64,000 nt of DNA from JBGRQA01 sp041725895 (lineage in GTDB: Bacteria > Bacteroidota > Bacteroidia > Bacteroidales > Marinifilaceae). The notes beneath the pieces are model-generated. The model did no database searches and had not been told where the DNA came from. It saw only the letters and a program-made list of their open reading frames with translations. The stretch lies in NCBI GenBank assembly GCA_041725895.1, contig JBGRQA010000023.1, forward strand, positions 34,422 through 98,421. Direction: 5' to 3'. The translations under genes were made by a program, and so were the position numbers. Position 1 is the stretch's first letter. Each line of letters starts with the position of its first letter. Shown piece by piece: positions 42,007 to 51,517 of the stretch.

Positions 42007-44166
42007 ATGACAAGAAAAAAAAGAAAACAAATAAACTCATATAGCAAACAACAGTTACTCAATCATATCTTCGCCATCTTTGAGGAGAATCCGTCCCTAA
42101 CGTTCAATTACAAACAACTGGCCCGGATCTTAAAAATTAAGGATATGGGCGTAAAGCAGATGATTGTTTCCGTATTGTATGATTTAAAAGAGAACGATCA
42201 TCTATGGGAAATCTCCACAGGCAAATTTAAGCTTAAAGCCAAAGGAAGCCATATTACCGGTACTGTAGATATGACGGCCAGGGGAACCGCCTACATCGTT
42301 TCGGATGATGTGGAGGAGGATGTTTTTATTTCCCAAAGCAATTTGAACCATGCACTCCATGGAGATCAGGTGAAAGTATATTTGTATGCCAGAAGAAAAG
42401 GCAGACAACCTGAAGGAGAAGTGGTTGAAATTTTGAAACGGAAAAAGACAAGCTTTGTCGGTGTTATTGAAATGTCGAGGAACTATGCCTTTCTGGTTCC
42501 TTCCAGCAAACAGATGCCCTATGATATTTTCATCCCTCTTATGCGCCTGAATGGAGCTAAACATGGCGACAAAGCCATTGCACAAATCACCGAATGGCCT
42601 AAGAAATCGAAAAATCCGGTTGGAAAGGTGACTGATGTATTGGGTAGGCCCGGAGAAAATGACACGGAAATGCATGCTATTCTGGCGGAATTCGATTTGC
42701 CCCACAGATTCCCCGAAAAGATAAATCTTGCGGCCGAGGATATTCCCGATACCATTGAGCCGGAAGAGATTGCCAAACGCCGTGATTTCCGGGATGTAAC
42801 CACCTTCACCATTGACCCTGTGGATGCCAAGGATTTTGACGATGCCCTCTCCCTGCAAAAACTGGAGAATGGAAATTGGGAAATCGGAGTTCACATTGCC
42901 GATGTAACCCATTACGTTACCCCTGACAGTAAGATTGAACAGGAAGCTTATGACAGAGCTACGTCGGTATACCTGGTTGACCGGGTAGTGCCCATGCTTC
43001 CGGAGAGATTATCCAATGGAATTTGTTCGCTTCGCCCCAATGAGGAAAAACTCACATTCTCAGCTGTTTTTGAGATGGATGAAAAAGCCAATATCCTAAA
43101 CTCCTGGATTGGAAGAACCATCATTTGTTCGGATAGAAGATTTACTTATGAAGAAGCACAGGAAACCATAGAAAACGGGCAAGGCGACTTCAAAGAGGAA
43201 ATCCATCTGCTGAATGATTTGGCTCAAAAACTTCGGGCCAAAAGATTTGATAAGGGAGCTATCGATTTTGAACGGGTGGAAGTAAAATTTGAAATTGATG
43301 AGAAGGGCAAACCCACAAGAGTTTTCTTTAAGGAATCGAAGGAAGCCAATAAATTGATTGAAGAATTTATGCTTCTGGCCAATAAAAAGGTGGCTGAATT
43401 TATAGGAAGAGTTCCCAAAGGAAAGAATGCCAAGACCTTTGTTTACCGAACTCACGATAAACCCAGCCTGGACAAACTGAATTCTTTTAACCAGTTCATT
43501 CGGAAATTTGGCTATGGAATCAAAACCGCCAATACGAAGGCTATATCTTCATCTATGAACCAATTACTTCATGATGTAAAAGGAAAGAATATTGAGAACC
43601 TGGTTGAAACCCTGGCCATTCGCTCCATGTCAAAAGCGGAATATACTACGGAAAATATTGGTCACTACGGTCTTCACTTTGACTTCTACACCCATTTCAC
43701 CTCTCCTATCCGTCGCTATCCGGATATGATGGTTCACCGACTTCTACAGAAGTATTTGGACGAGGGACGTTCGGTGAATGCAGAGAAGTATGAAGACAAA
43801 TGCAAGCACAGTTCTGAGATGGAACAGCGGGCAGCCAATGCCGAAAGAGCTTCTATCAAATACAAGCAGGTGGAGTTTATGCAGGATAAAATCGGCATGG
43901 ATTTCCCGGGAACCATATCCGGAGTAACCGAGTGGGGATTCTATGTAGAGTTGGAAGACAACAAGTGCGAAGGTATGGTCTCAATACGAGAACTGGAGGA
44001 TGACTTCTACGAATTTGATGAAGACAACTACTGCATAGTAGGGCGATATCACCGGAAAATCTATCAATTGGGCGATTCTGTAAAGATAAGGGTAGCCAGT
44101 GCTAATTTGGCTGCAAAGCAATTGGATTTTGTACTATCGGAAGAGGAAACGTCCCAGATTAACTAA
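42007..44166 (+). CDS. rnr: Ribonuclease R
   Basis: A 3'-5' exoribonuclease that degrades structured RNA. Domains in order: an N-terminal winged-helix-like region (SKQQLLNHIFAIFEENPSLTFNYKQLARIL), cold-shock domains (GTVDMTARGTAYIVSDD; FVGVIEMSRNYAFLVPS), the RNB catalytic domain with the D-x5-D-x-D-D cluster in DPVDAKDFDDALS (residues 270-279), GIHIADVTHYV-like (IGVHIADVTHYV) and SPIRRYPDMMVHR, then a C-terminal S1 domain (FPGTISGVTEWGFYVEL). 719 residues; the catalytic set is complete. A hairpin terminator follows. Confidence 0.96.
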   Translation: MTRKKRKQINSYSKQQLLNHIFAIFEENPSLTFNYKQLARILKIKDMGVKQMIVSVLYDLKENDHLWEISTGKFKLKAKGSHITGTVDMTARGTAYIVSDDVEEDVFISQSNLNHALHGDQVKVYLYARRKGRQPEGEVVEILKRKKTSFVGVIEMSRNYAFLVPSSKQMPYDIFIPLMRLNGAKHGDKAIAQITEWPKKSKNPVGKVTDVLGRPGENDTEMHAILAEFDLPHRFPEKINLAAEDIPDTIEPEEIAKRRDFRDVTTFTIDPVDAKDFDDALSLQKLENGNWEIGVHIADVTHYVTPDSKIEQEAYDRATSVYLVDRVVPMLPERLSNGICSLRPNEEKLTFSAVFEMDEKANILNSWIGRTIICSDRRFTYEEAQETIENGQGDFKEEIHLLNDLAQKLRAKRFDKGAIDFERVEVKFEIDEKGKPTRVFFKESKEANKLIEEFMLLANKKVAEFIGRVPKGKNAKTFVYRTHDKPSLDKLNSFNQFIRKFGYGIKTANTKAISSSMNQLLHDVKGKNIENLVETLAIRSMSKAEYTTENIGHYGLHFDFYTHFTSPIRRYPDMMVHRLLQKYLDEGRSVNAEKYEDKCKHSSEMEQRAANAERASIKYKQVEFMQDKIGMDFPGTISGVTEWGFYVELEDNKCEGMVSIRELEDDFYEFDEDNYCIVGRYHRKIYQLGDSVKIRVASANLAAKQLDFVLSEEETSQIN

Positions 44167-44198
44167 GGGGCATGTACCCCTTCAACATTTTCAAAAAT

Positions 44199-44231
44199 GG
44201 ATGCTTTGAATTTTTAGCATCCGTTCTTTTT
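44199..44231 (+). terminator. Intrinsic terminator after rnr
   Basis: GGATGCT (44199-44205) and AGCATCC (44216-44222) form a 7-bp stem followed by a T-rich stretch. A second, smaller stem AAGGGG/CCCCTT lies directly after the stop (44165-44182). Confidence 0.65.
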
Positions 44232-44363
44232 ATGTAATTTTGAATTAACCGGGAATTACAGGAAGCTGTAACTTCTGGTCGTTCATAGTTCTGACAACTT
44301 GCATTGAAACCATCTCCCGTAAGAGATGTTTTGTTTCGGCATTTTAGATAAAACCGTACCGGA

Positions 44364-45725
44364 ATGAGAAAAATTCTAATCATAGACGATGACCCTACGA
44401 TTTGCCTGATGTTGCAATCGCTGCTTAAGCGGAAACAATATACTGCTGAAACGGCCTTTTCAGCTGGGGAGGCTTTAAAAAAGCTGGAAGAAGGGAAATA
44501 TGACCTGGTGCTTAGCGATTTTCGCCTTCCTGATTTTGATGGTCTGGAATTGCTACAGAAAATAAAAGCCATTCATCCCTATGTTCCGGTGATTATCATG
44601 ACTTCCTACGCAGATATCCGTACGGCCGTATCTGCTATTAAAATGGGAGCTTTCGAATATGTTGCCAAACCTTTAAATCCCGATGAAATCCTCATTTTAA
44701 TCAAGTCGGCCCTGGAAAAAACGGAGGAAAAGGAAAAAGAGGCTACTACAATAAAGAAGAAAAAAACAGATGATCGTAAGGAGTTCCAATTCATTCGGGG
44801 AGAAAGTTCCTCGGCTCTTCAAATCGATCAATACATAAAACTGGTCGCTCCAACCGATATGTCGGTAATTATTGAAGGAGAGAGCGGAACCGGAAAGGAA
44901 ATTGCAGCCCGTCGCATCCATTTGGAAAGTAAGCGCAGCAAAAAGCCTTTTGTTGCGGTTGATTGCGGAGCACTGTCTGCTGAATTGGCCGGTAGTGAAT
45001 TGTTTGGCCATGTAAAAGGATCCTTTACCGGAGCAATCGGTGACAAGGAAGGTCAATTTGAAACAGCCAACGGCGGAACTCTATTTCTGGATGAAATAGG
45101 AAACCTGTCCTATGAAATTCAGGTTAAGTTGTTACGGGCCATCCAGGAACGAAAGATCCGCAGAATTGGCAGCAATAAGGATATTGACGTCAATGTTAGA
45201 ATTGTAGTAGCTACGAATGAAGATCTTTCAGGTGCCGTAGGAGAAGGAAATTTCCGGGAAGACCTGTACCACCGTCTCAATGAATTCAAAATTACGGTTC
45301 CGGCTCTTCGGGAGCGGGAAAAGGATGTTCAACTGTTTGCTCAGTACTTTTTGGAACTTTCCAACCAGGAATTGGAAAAAGAGGTCAGCGGTTTCTCTCC
45401 CGAAGTGTTGCAGAAGTTTTCCACTTACTCCTGGCCCGGAAATTTAAGAGAATTACGGAATGTCGTTCGAAGAGCGGTTCTTCTTACTCTTGAGGATCAG
45501 GTGGAAATCATCAGTCTTCCTTCGGAAATTCTGCGAGAGAGTACTGAAATGCAAAGTTTCACTTCCAGCTCCGATTTAAAATCCATGAAAGCTGCCAACG
45601 AGAAAGAAATGATTATTTCAACTCTGGAAAAGGTAAACTACAACAAATCCAAGGCAGCCCGTCTTTTAAATATCGATCGAAAGACTCTATACAATAAGAT
45701 AAAACAGTATGGGATTGAAGCCTGA
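44364..45725 (+). CDS. Sigma-54-dependent response regulator (NtrC family)
   Basis: A 453-residue transcription activator. Receiver domain (residues 1-120) with phosphoacceptor Asp52 (LSDFRLPD); AAA+ domain with Walker A GESGTGKE near residue 172, Walker B GGTLFLDEIGNLS, an arginine finger region FREDLYHRLN and a sigma-54 loop reading GSFTGA instead of the canonical GAFTGA (about residue 218); then a Fis-type HTH (NYNKSKAARLLNIDRKTLYNKIKQYGI). It is convergent with the hybrid kinase, a possible but unproven cognate partner. Target genes would carry sigma-54 promoters. Confidence 0.93.
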   Translation: MRKILIIDDDPTICLMLQSLLKRKQYTAETAFSAGEALKKLEEGKYDLVLSDFRLPDFDGLELLQKIKAIHPYVPVIIMTSYADIRTAVSAIKMGAFEYVAKPLNPDEILILIKSALEKTEEKEKEATTIKKKKTDDRKEFQFIRGESSSALQIDQYIKLVAPTDMSVIIEGESGTGKEIAARRIHLESKRSKKPFVAVDCGALSAELAGSELFGHVKGSFTGAIGDKEGQFETANGGTLFLDEIGNLSYEIQVKLLRAIQERKIRRIGSNKDIDVNVRIVVATNEDLSGAVGEGNFREDLYHRLNEFKITVPALREREKDVQLFAQYFLELSNQELEKEVSGFSPEVLQKFSTYSWPGNLRELRNVVRRAVLLTLEDQVEIISLPSEILRESTEMQSFTSSSDLKSMKAANEKEMIISTLEKVNYNKSKAARLLNIDRKTLYNKIKQYGIEA

Positions 45726-45788
45726 GATCGGAATATCAAAAGCAAATAAATAGTCGTCAGATATCTATTTACATCAAGTTTCTTTCGA

Positions 45789-48341
45789 TTATTTCAAATC
45801 TGAGATGTCCTTTTTCAATCTCTCAAGAATAGGTTTGGTGGAATTGATCACCTCTTCCACCAGGACCTTTACTCTTTGCTGGTCGGGAGTTTGATGCTCT
45901 TTCCGATGAAGCAAGTCTTCCAACTCCTGCAACAAAGGAACAACCTGTATCACTTTTAACTGATTAAAGGAGCTTAACATTTTATGGGCTAATTCTCCTA
46001 TTTTAAGGTAATTGTTCTGCTCCAGTTCCTTTTGTAACAACTCCAGGTTCTGTTGAGCTCCTGCCACAAAAGTTTCCAGGATTTGCACTATTAAGTCCGA
46101 GTCATCAGCCGTAAATCGTTTGATTTCCTCCAAATCGTACAATGGACTGGCTTGTTCTGCCAATTGCGATCCTCCCTCTATTTCATACTTTTCAACCTCT
46201 TCCCCAAAGGAACTGATCAATACTTTTAACAAACTGGACTCGTCGAATGGTTTCACCAGGCAATTGGTCATTCCGGTTGCTTTGTATTTTTCCAAATCCT
46301 TTTCACGAACATTGGCTGTTAAAGCGATCACAGGCATTGAACTTCTCTTAGTATCCACATCGCTTCTGATCCTACTGCACAACTCTAGTCCTCCCATTCC
46401 CGGCATGTGAATATCAGTCAATACCAAATCGTATTCCTTCTCTTTCCAATTCTCAAGAGCCAGCTTACCATCATTCACAAATTCCGCTTTCAGATTCCAA
46501 CCGGCAAATATTGTCTCCATAAGTAGTAAACTATAGGCATCATCATCGGCCACAAGGAAATGTTTTGCCCTAAGCCATTCGGGAATCTCAAGTTCTTTTT
46601 CAATCTGAAGAACCACTTCACTTTCATCTGCTTCTTCCAAAGCTAGCACTAAAGTAAAAGTAGATCCTGAACCGTACTTACTATCAACATTCAAATCTCC
46701 TCCCAGCAAACGAGCCAGCCTTCTGCTAATGGAAAGGCCCAATCCCGTACCTCCGTATTTACGGGCCGAGAAGGAATCCGCCTGATTAAAATCCTCAAAT
46801 ATTGTTTCCAGTTTCTCCTTCTCTATTCCAATTCCGGTATCCTCAACACTTACTCTTAGTTCATGATTGCCTGCAACCGGAACAACCGAAGCCTGTACCT
46901 GCACGCTGCCCGCATCAGTAAATTTTATTGCATTACTTCCCAGGTTCAGAAGAATTTGTTTCAACCGAAAAGGATCACTTACTAAAGTTATGCTCTGATC
47001 ACCCTGAAAATCCCAGGAGAATTCCAGCCCCTTTTTTTCCGCGGCATTATTTAATAGCTCATGCACCTTTTCAACCAATTCAATTGGTCGGAAAGGCAAC
47101 TTTTCAATCTTAAGCTTCCCTGCTTCAATCTTGGAAAGATCCAATATCTCATTTACCAGGCCTAAAAGATGAGAAGAGGAGTTTTTAATTGCCTCCAGAA
47201 AACTCTTCTGCTTTTTGTCGAGTTGAGTTTTATCCATTTGACTGGAGAATCCAATCACTGCATTCAAAGGAGTCCTGATTTCATGACTCATGGTGGCCAG
47301 AAACTCCTCCTTAACCTTTGCCAGCTTTTCGGCATGCCCCTTAGCGATAATTAGTTCTTTCCGGTAGAAATTGCTTCGGGTAATATCGTTCAAAATAAAA
47401 AATACAAACAAAGAGCCCAGTACAATTCCAACGATTATAATAATGGAGATGGTAAAAATAGCATCACTTGCAATCTGTCGGGCATGTTCGGTTTTTTGGG
47501 TTAGATGAGCCAATCGTTTCTTCTCCAAACGCTTCAATATGGATTTTACTTTCCCAAGAATGAATGCATTTTCATCGATCAGGCGCAACTCTTCTCTTGA
47601 AAGAATTCGCCTGTTTCGTAATTCCTCACGTCGTACATCCTGCAGAATCACTTTCAAGTTATTGATTAAGCTATCCGGCTGGGGAACGTAACTGGTATCA
47701 ACTTTTACCAAAGTTCTTTGCACTACGGTTTTTTGAGTATCCACTTTCTCCACCTCCTTCTCCTTGGAGAACCATCGCCGCAGGATTCCTTTCTTCTTTT
47801 CTTTTACAACCACTGGAGTTGCAACTGTATCAAACACTGTTGTAGTAGTGGTAGTGGTTCTTATTTCGGAGGCAATCGTATCTGAAGCCCGGTTCAACTC
47901 CTGTATGGCTTTCTGGGAAAAATTAATCTTCTCCTTGGCTCGCTTAAGCTTAACAAATGAAGTAAGCTTCTCGGATCTCTCCTCCAATAAGTAGCGCATG
48001 GAGTCGACCAGAGAAATGGGCAGATGATGCATCGGTTGAAGAGTCTTTAACGAATCCAACTCCTCCTGAATGGATTCCACCCTCACTACATAATTGTTCA
48101 GATGTTTTTGTTGCCGGGTAAGAGAATAAATTCGAATGTGATTCTCCGCTTCCGAAAGGTTGGTTAGAATCCTGTTCATCCGAAGGATCTCATCATCCGG
48201 TTTGGAAAGGGAATAAACAGAATCCAAAAGTTTATTGTAACTGTTGTAGGCTATAATTCCGGATACTCCAATAGCAATAAAAATCAATGCGTACCCTACA
48301 ATAACTTTTAATTTAATTCTTGTTTTTCCTGCTTTCCCCAT
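45789..48341 (-). CDS. Hybrid sensor histidine kinase with receiver and Hpt domains
   Basis: 850 residues. TM1 (about residues 12-32), a large periplasmic helical sensor (33-290) that contains a run of seven Thr (about residue 162) and a basic KEKKKG segment, TM2 (about 295-318), HisKA with phospho-His353 (MSHEIRTPLN), HATPase_c with N, G1 (EDTGIGIEKEK) and G2 (GGTGLGLSISRRL) boxes, a receiver with Asp643 (LTDIHMPG), and a C-terminal Hpt with His786 (LAHKML). This is a full phosphorelay on one chain; a final receiver elsewhere is implied, possibly the convergent NtrC-type regulator, 63 nt away stop to stop. The signal is unknown. Confidence 0.93.
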   Translation of the reverse strand: MGKAGKTRIKLKVIVGYALIFIAIGVSGIIAYNSYNKLLDSVYSLSKPDDEILRMNRILTNLSEAENHIRIYSLTRQQKHLNNYVVRVESIQEELDSLKTLQPMHHLPISLVDSMRYLLEERSEKLTSFVKLKRAKEKINFSQKAIQELNRASDTIASEIRTTTTTTTVFDTVATPVVVKEKKKGILRRWFSKEKEVEKVDTQKTVVQRTLVKVDTSYVPQPDSLINNLKVILQDVRREELRNRRILSREELRLIDENAFILGKVKSILKRLEKKRLAHLTQKTEHARQIASDAIFTISIIIIVGIVLGSLFVFFILNDITRSNFYRKELIIAKGHAEKLAKVKEEFLATMSHEIRTPLNAVIGFSSQMDKTQLDKKQKSFLEAIKNSSSHLLGLVNEILDLSKIEAGKLKIEKLPFRPIELVEKVHELLNNAAEKKGLEFSWDFQGDQSITLVSDPFRLKQILLNLGSNAIKFTDAGSVQVQASVVPVAGNHELRVSVEDTGIGIEKEKLETIFEDFNQADSFSARKYGGTGLGLSISRRLARLLGGDLNVDSKYGSGSTFTLVLALEEADESEVVLQIEKELEIPEWLRAKHFLVADDDAYSLLLMETIFAGWNLKAEFVNDGKLALENWKEKEYDLVLTDIHMPGMGGLELCSRIRSDVDTKRSSMPVIALTANVREKDLEKYKATGMTNCLVKPFDESSLLKVLISSFGEEVEKYEIEGGSQLAEQASPLYDLEEIKRFTADDSDLIVQILETFVAGAQQNLELLQKELEQNNYLKIGELAHKMLSSFNQLKVIQVVPLLQELEDLLHRKEHQTPDQQRVKVLVEEVINSTKPILERLKKDISDLK

Positions 48342-48752
48342 TTGAACTCTTTCTTTATCAAGCTATAAATGCTTTTCCAAATTTAATAAGAATTTTTGAG
48401 CCTCACTTCACCTACTCCTAATACATGCTATTTTTATTAAGTAGTAATCTATTGAAATTCACAGAAAATAGATTGAATCCCCTTTTCAATTTGGGAGGAT
48501 GAAGTTTTGCTCCAAAGTAAAACAAAGGACAATCTGGGGACTTTCTCCTCATAATGTGTGGATTAATTCCCCATTTTACACACATAAGATTATCGATGTA
48601 AATCAAGAATCAAGCTTTCACAACAACACCTATTTACTTGCTATTATGGATATTACAAACAGAATATCCATTCAGTTTTAAAACTTAATTCTATTCTGGC
48701 ACAGTATTTAGTCTGTAAGAGGAAGATAAAACCTCTTAAATAAGCTATTGTG
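48342..48752. other. Divergent intergenic region with a hairpin, no gene
   Basis: About 410 nt between the kinase (-) and the coiled-coil lipoprotein (+). A 9-bp perfect hairpin ATGGATATT-ACAAACAG-AATATCCAT (48646-48671) lies 80 nt before the lipoprotein start; it could be an operator or an mRNA leader element. A 62-codon minus-strand frame at 48418-48606 has no ribosome-binding site or recognisable content and is not called. Confidence 0.5.
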
Positions 48753-49619
48753 ATGAGAAAAATAATTATTGCATTATTCATTTTGCCTCTTTTTGTGGCT
48801 TGTAACCAAAAAGAACTAAAGCAACTAAGAGAGCAAAACAAGCAACTTACTGAATTAACAAAGGAAAAAGATGCCACCATCAACGACTTTGTTGAATCAA
48901 TGAATACCATTGAAGAGAACCTTGCTATTATCAAGGAGAAACAAAAAATTATTGCTGTAAATGCAAAAGAGCAAGCTAGCAAATCGCAGAAAGCAAAAAT
49001 TGCTAGTGATATTACTTTAATTAATGACTTACTGGAACAAAACAAACGTGATCTGGAAAGTCTGAATAAGAAACTTAAAAACAGCTGGTACCAAAACTCC
49101 AAACTACGCAAACTTACCGATAATCTGAAGAAGCAACTGGAAGAAAAAGAAGCTGAGATCCTTGCTCTAAATGAAAAAGTTTCCAACCTGAACATCGAGG
49201 TTGAGAATCTAAATGGCAAAGTGACCGAATTAAACGGAACTGTTGTGGCTTTAAACACCGAAAACGAGAACAAGGCTAAAGAAATTGCAGACAAAACTAC
49301 TGCATTGAACACAGCTTACTATGTTATCGGAAGTTCAAGAGAACTGCAAGAAAAGAAGGTGATTGTAAAAAGTGGTGGTCTTCTGGGACTTGGAAGAACC
49401 AGCAAATTGCATAAAGATTTTAAAGATAGTGAATTTAATAAGATTGATATCACTAAAACTACCACCATACCGGTAACCGGAAGAAAGGTGAGTCTGGTGA
49501 CTTCTCATCCTAGCGGATCCTACAAAATTGAAGGAACTGATAAGGTTGAAGGTATTACCATTCTGAATCCTGAAAAATTCTGGAAAGCCTCTAAGTATTT
49601 GGTAGTGGCAGTAAGATAA
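48753..49619 (+). CDS. Coiled-coil lipoprotein
   Basis: 288 residues. Start taken at ATG 48753 (a GTG directly before it is also possible). Signal peptide with lipobox LFVACNQ (Cys17), a long coiled coil (about residues 20-190; LEEKEAEILALNEKVSNLN and NGKVTELNGTVVALN heptads), then a small C-terminal domain (YYVIGSSRELQEKKVIVKSGGLLGLGRTSKL through ILNPEKFWKASKYLVVAVR). From memory similar Bacteroidota proteins are annotated as Cbp1-type collagen-binding adhesins; I cannot confirm binding. It is probably surface or periplasmic. Confidence 0.75.
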   Translation: MRKIIIALFILPLFVACNQKELKQLREQNKQLTELTKEKDATINDFVESMNTIEENLAIIKEKQKIIAVNAKEQASKSQKAKIASDITLINDLLEQNKRDLESLNKKLKNSWYQNSKLRKLTDNLKKQLEEKEAEILALNEKVSNLNIEVENLNGKVTELNGTVVALNTENENKAKEIADKTTALNTAYYVIGSSRELQEKKVIVKSGGLLGLGRTSKLHKDFKDSEFNKIDITKTTTIPVTGRKVSLVTSHPSGSYKIEGTDKVEGITILNPEKFWKASKYLVVAVR

Positions 49620-49654
49620 TCAATTTTCATGGTTGAGTTTTAAGGTTGTCCGAG

Positions 49655-49692
49655 AAAGGGCCCAGCTGTAACGACAGTGGGCCCTTCTTTTA
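49655..49692 (+). terminator. Intrinsic terminator after the coiled-coil lipoprotein gene
   Basis: AAGGGCCCA-GCTGT and ACAG-TGGGCCCTT pair around AACG (about 49656-49686), followed by a T-rich run. Confidence 0.85.
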
Positions 49693-49831
49693 TTTTATTC
49701 CCTATCTATCCTTCAAAAAATTCCTCTTCTACATTGTCATTCGTCTGTCTCTCTTGAAAAAGGATTTTGAATTCAATCCAAAATCACTATCTTGTATTTA
49801 GAAACGTTTTAAATAACTAAATACATACAAG

Positions 49832-50215
49832 ATGAAAGTACCTTATAAAATTAATGCCTGGTATTCTGTTCTCCTGATTTTATTAGGCATCTTCGGCCTG
49901 TTGGCCCGCTACATTGACGTTGGAGACTGGCAATTCACGGCAATTATTCCTTCCGCTTTCGGAATAATTCTCCTTTTTTGCACTACTGGCATAAAGAAAG
50001 AGAATGCCATTATTGGACATGTTGCCGCCCTACTGACTACTCTGCTAATTTTAATGTCTGTTGTAATGCTAACCAGAGGAATTTTAGCAGAAACTGAGTG
50101 GGAGCGAAAGCAATGGATTTTCCTTATCGTGATTTTAGGAGGAATCTTTAGCTTAAGAAGCCAAATACAATACTTTATAGCTCAACGTAAGCGAAAAGCT
50201 TTGAATAATTCATGA
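49832..50215 (+). CDS. Small membrane protein, four predicted helices
   Basis: 127 residues with four hydrophobic segments at about 10-27, 35-51, 60-81 and 93-107, and a basic C-terminal tail (AQRKRKALNNS). There is no recognised family signature or polar catalytic pair. It is flanked by terminators on both sides and is probably monocistronic. The function is unknown. Confidence 0.7.
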   Translation: MKVPYKINAWYSVLLILLGIFGLLARYIDVGDWQFTAIIPSAFGIILLFCTTGIKKENAIIGHVAALLTTLLILMSVVMLTRGILAETEWERKQWIFLIVILGGIFSLRSQIQYFIAQRKRKALNNS

Positions 50216-50335
50216 CAAAAAGGAAAGAGATTACAATTCCTTTTTAGCTTTCCTCAACCAGAACAATGCTCCAATTCTATTAAAAAAAGATTATAAATAC
50301 TTCATAAGAGTAATGAAGTAATTGGAGTAATATAA

Positions 50336-50358
50336 AAAAAGCCCCTTTCGGGGCTTTC
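50336..50358. terminator. Bidirectional terminator between the small membrane protein and lspA
   Basis: AAAGCCCC-TTTC-GGGGCTTT with A- and T-runs on either side. It overlaps the very end of lspA. Confidence 0.85.
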
Positions 50359-50967
50359 TTAAATTTCCTTAATAAAATATTTCTTGTGAAACAGAAGAAT
50401 CAAAAAGACTCCGATGGTGATGTAGGAATCAGCCAGGTTAAATACCGGTCGGAAGAAGATAAAATGTTGATTCCCCCAGAACGGCATCCAATCGGGGAAG
50501 TTCCCTTCTACCAGTGGAAAATAGAACATATCAACAACTTTTCCATGCAGAAATGAAGAGTATCCTCCTGATTCAGGAAAAAAGGTAGCTACCTGATAGT
50601 AGCTGTCATTAAAAATCATACCATAAAAAGCACTGTCCAAAATGTTACCCAATGCACCTGCAAAAATTAAAGAAATAGACAAAATAAGTCCCTTGGGAGC
50701 ATTTTTAACAGCCAGTGAATACAAATACCAACCAATTCCGGTAACGGCAACAATTCGGAATAAACTCAGCAAAACCTTGCCCCATTTACCTTCCATCTCC
50801 ATGCCAAAGGCCATCCCGTTATTTTCAATGAAATGAATCAGGAACCAGTTTCCTATAACCGAAAACTCTTCCCCAATCATCATGTTGGTTTTTATCCAAA
50901 TTTTTAGCGCCTGATCCAGAACCAATAGCAAAAGGATTACAAGGGCTGATCGTTTTAAAATGGACAT
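50359..50967 (-). CDS. lspA: Signal peptidase II (prolipoprotein signal peptidase)
   Basis: Inner-membrane aspartyl protease that cleaves lipoprotein signal peptides, relevant to the many lipoproteins encoded here. Four transmembrane helices; catalytic Asp residues in GNILDS and NLADS; FIENNGMAFGM is the N-terminal conserved motif. ATG at 50967 gives 202 residues and starts just before TM1; an upstream in-frame ATG would add 10 residues without a family match. It contains the long insertion before FRPVFNLADS seen in Bacteroidota LspA. It is the last gene of the ileS-dksA-lspA cluster but separated from dksA by a terminator. Confidence 0.95.
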   Translation of the reverse strand: MSILKRSALVILLLLVLDQALKIWIKTNMMIGEEFSVIGNWFLIHFIENNGMAFGMEMEGKWGKVLLSLFRIVAVTGIGWYLYSLAVKNAPKGLILSISLIFAGALGNILDSAFYGMIFNDSYYQVATFFPESGGYSSFLHGKVVDMFYFPLVEGNFPDWMPFWGNQHFIFFRPVFNLADSYITIGVFLILLFHKKYFIKEI

Positions 50968-51052
50968 AGTATGCAAATTATTCCTAAATATTAACAATGG
51001 TCAAATCCCTTTTGGTAAAAGGAATTACTTCTTTAGCTGTGAAAATAAAACA

Positions 51053-51086
51053 AAAATGATTGGAAGAAAACTCTTCCAATCATTTT
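51053..51086. terminator. 15-bp hairpin terminator between dksA and lspA
   Basis: AAAATGATTGGAAGA and TCTTCCAATCATTTT pair perfectly around AAAC. On the minus strand it lies 19 nt after the dksA stop and is followed by T-rich sequence, so lspA may need read-through or its own promoter. Confidence 0.8.
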
Positions 51087-51104
51087 AAACTATTTTAACA
51101 GCAT

Positions 51105-51482
51105 TTAGCCTTGTGCTTTTTTAGCTTCTATACTTAAAGTAGCGTGAGGTACCGCACGAAGTCTCTCCTTAGAGATCAATTTTCCGGTTTCGCGACAGAT
51201 ACCATAAGTTTTGTTTTCAATTCGAATTAAAGCTCCTTCCAGATGAGAAATAAACTTGGCTTGACGCTGTGCCAAACGACCGGCTTCCTCTTTTGACAAC
51301 ACAGAGGCTCCCTCCTCAAGTACTTTAAAGGTAGGAGAGGTGTCTTCAATATCGTTTCCAGCGCTGTTGGAAATAACAGCCTTTAAGGTCTCGTAATCTT
51401 TGCGAGCCTTTTCAAGCTTTTGAAGAATGAGGTCTTTGAATTCCTGCAACTCTTCATCGGTATATCTCTTCTTGTCTGTCAT
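51105..51482 (-). CDS. dksA: TraR/DksA family protein without a complete zinc finger
   Basis: 125 residues. A coiled-coil hairpin (about 9-90) with an acidic tip DIEDTSP (residues 44-50), then the C-terminal helix region GICRETGKLISKERLRAVPHATLSIEA. Of the four zinc-finger cysteines of classical DksA only Cys96 remains; its CxxC partner is Thr99 and the later pair is absent, as in many Bacteroidota homologues. It likely acts in the RNA polymerase secondary channel in the stringent response, but zinc binding is not expected. It is 35 nt after ileS and probably in its operon. Confidence 0.88.
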   Translation of the reverse strand: MTDKKRYTDEELQEFKDLILQKLEKARKDYETLKAVISNSAGNDIEDTSPTFKVLEEGASVLSKEEAGRLAQRQAKFISHLEGALIRIENKTYGICRETGKLISKERLRAVPHATLSIEAKKAQG

Positions 51483-51517
51483 GTCTTTAATTTTTCATAA
51501 AGATAACAAAATTTCGA

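Noticed and set aside
42202..42912. 236-codon minus-strand frame inside rnr
   Set aside because: Overlaps the conserved RNase R cold-shock and catalytic regions on the opposite strand.
44159..44572. 137-codon minus-strand frame at the start of the response regulator
   Set aside because: Antisense to the receiver domain and to the rnr terminator, with no recognisable protein features.
48418..48606. 62-codon minus-strand frame between kinase and lipoprotein
   Set aside because: No start signal, no family and mixed composition; left as intergenic.
48653..49312. 219-codon minus-strand frame rich in Phe and Ser
   Set aside because: Antisense of the coiled-coil lipoprotein; the Phe/Ser/Leu richness is the mirror of Lys/Glu/Asn codons.
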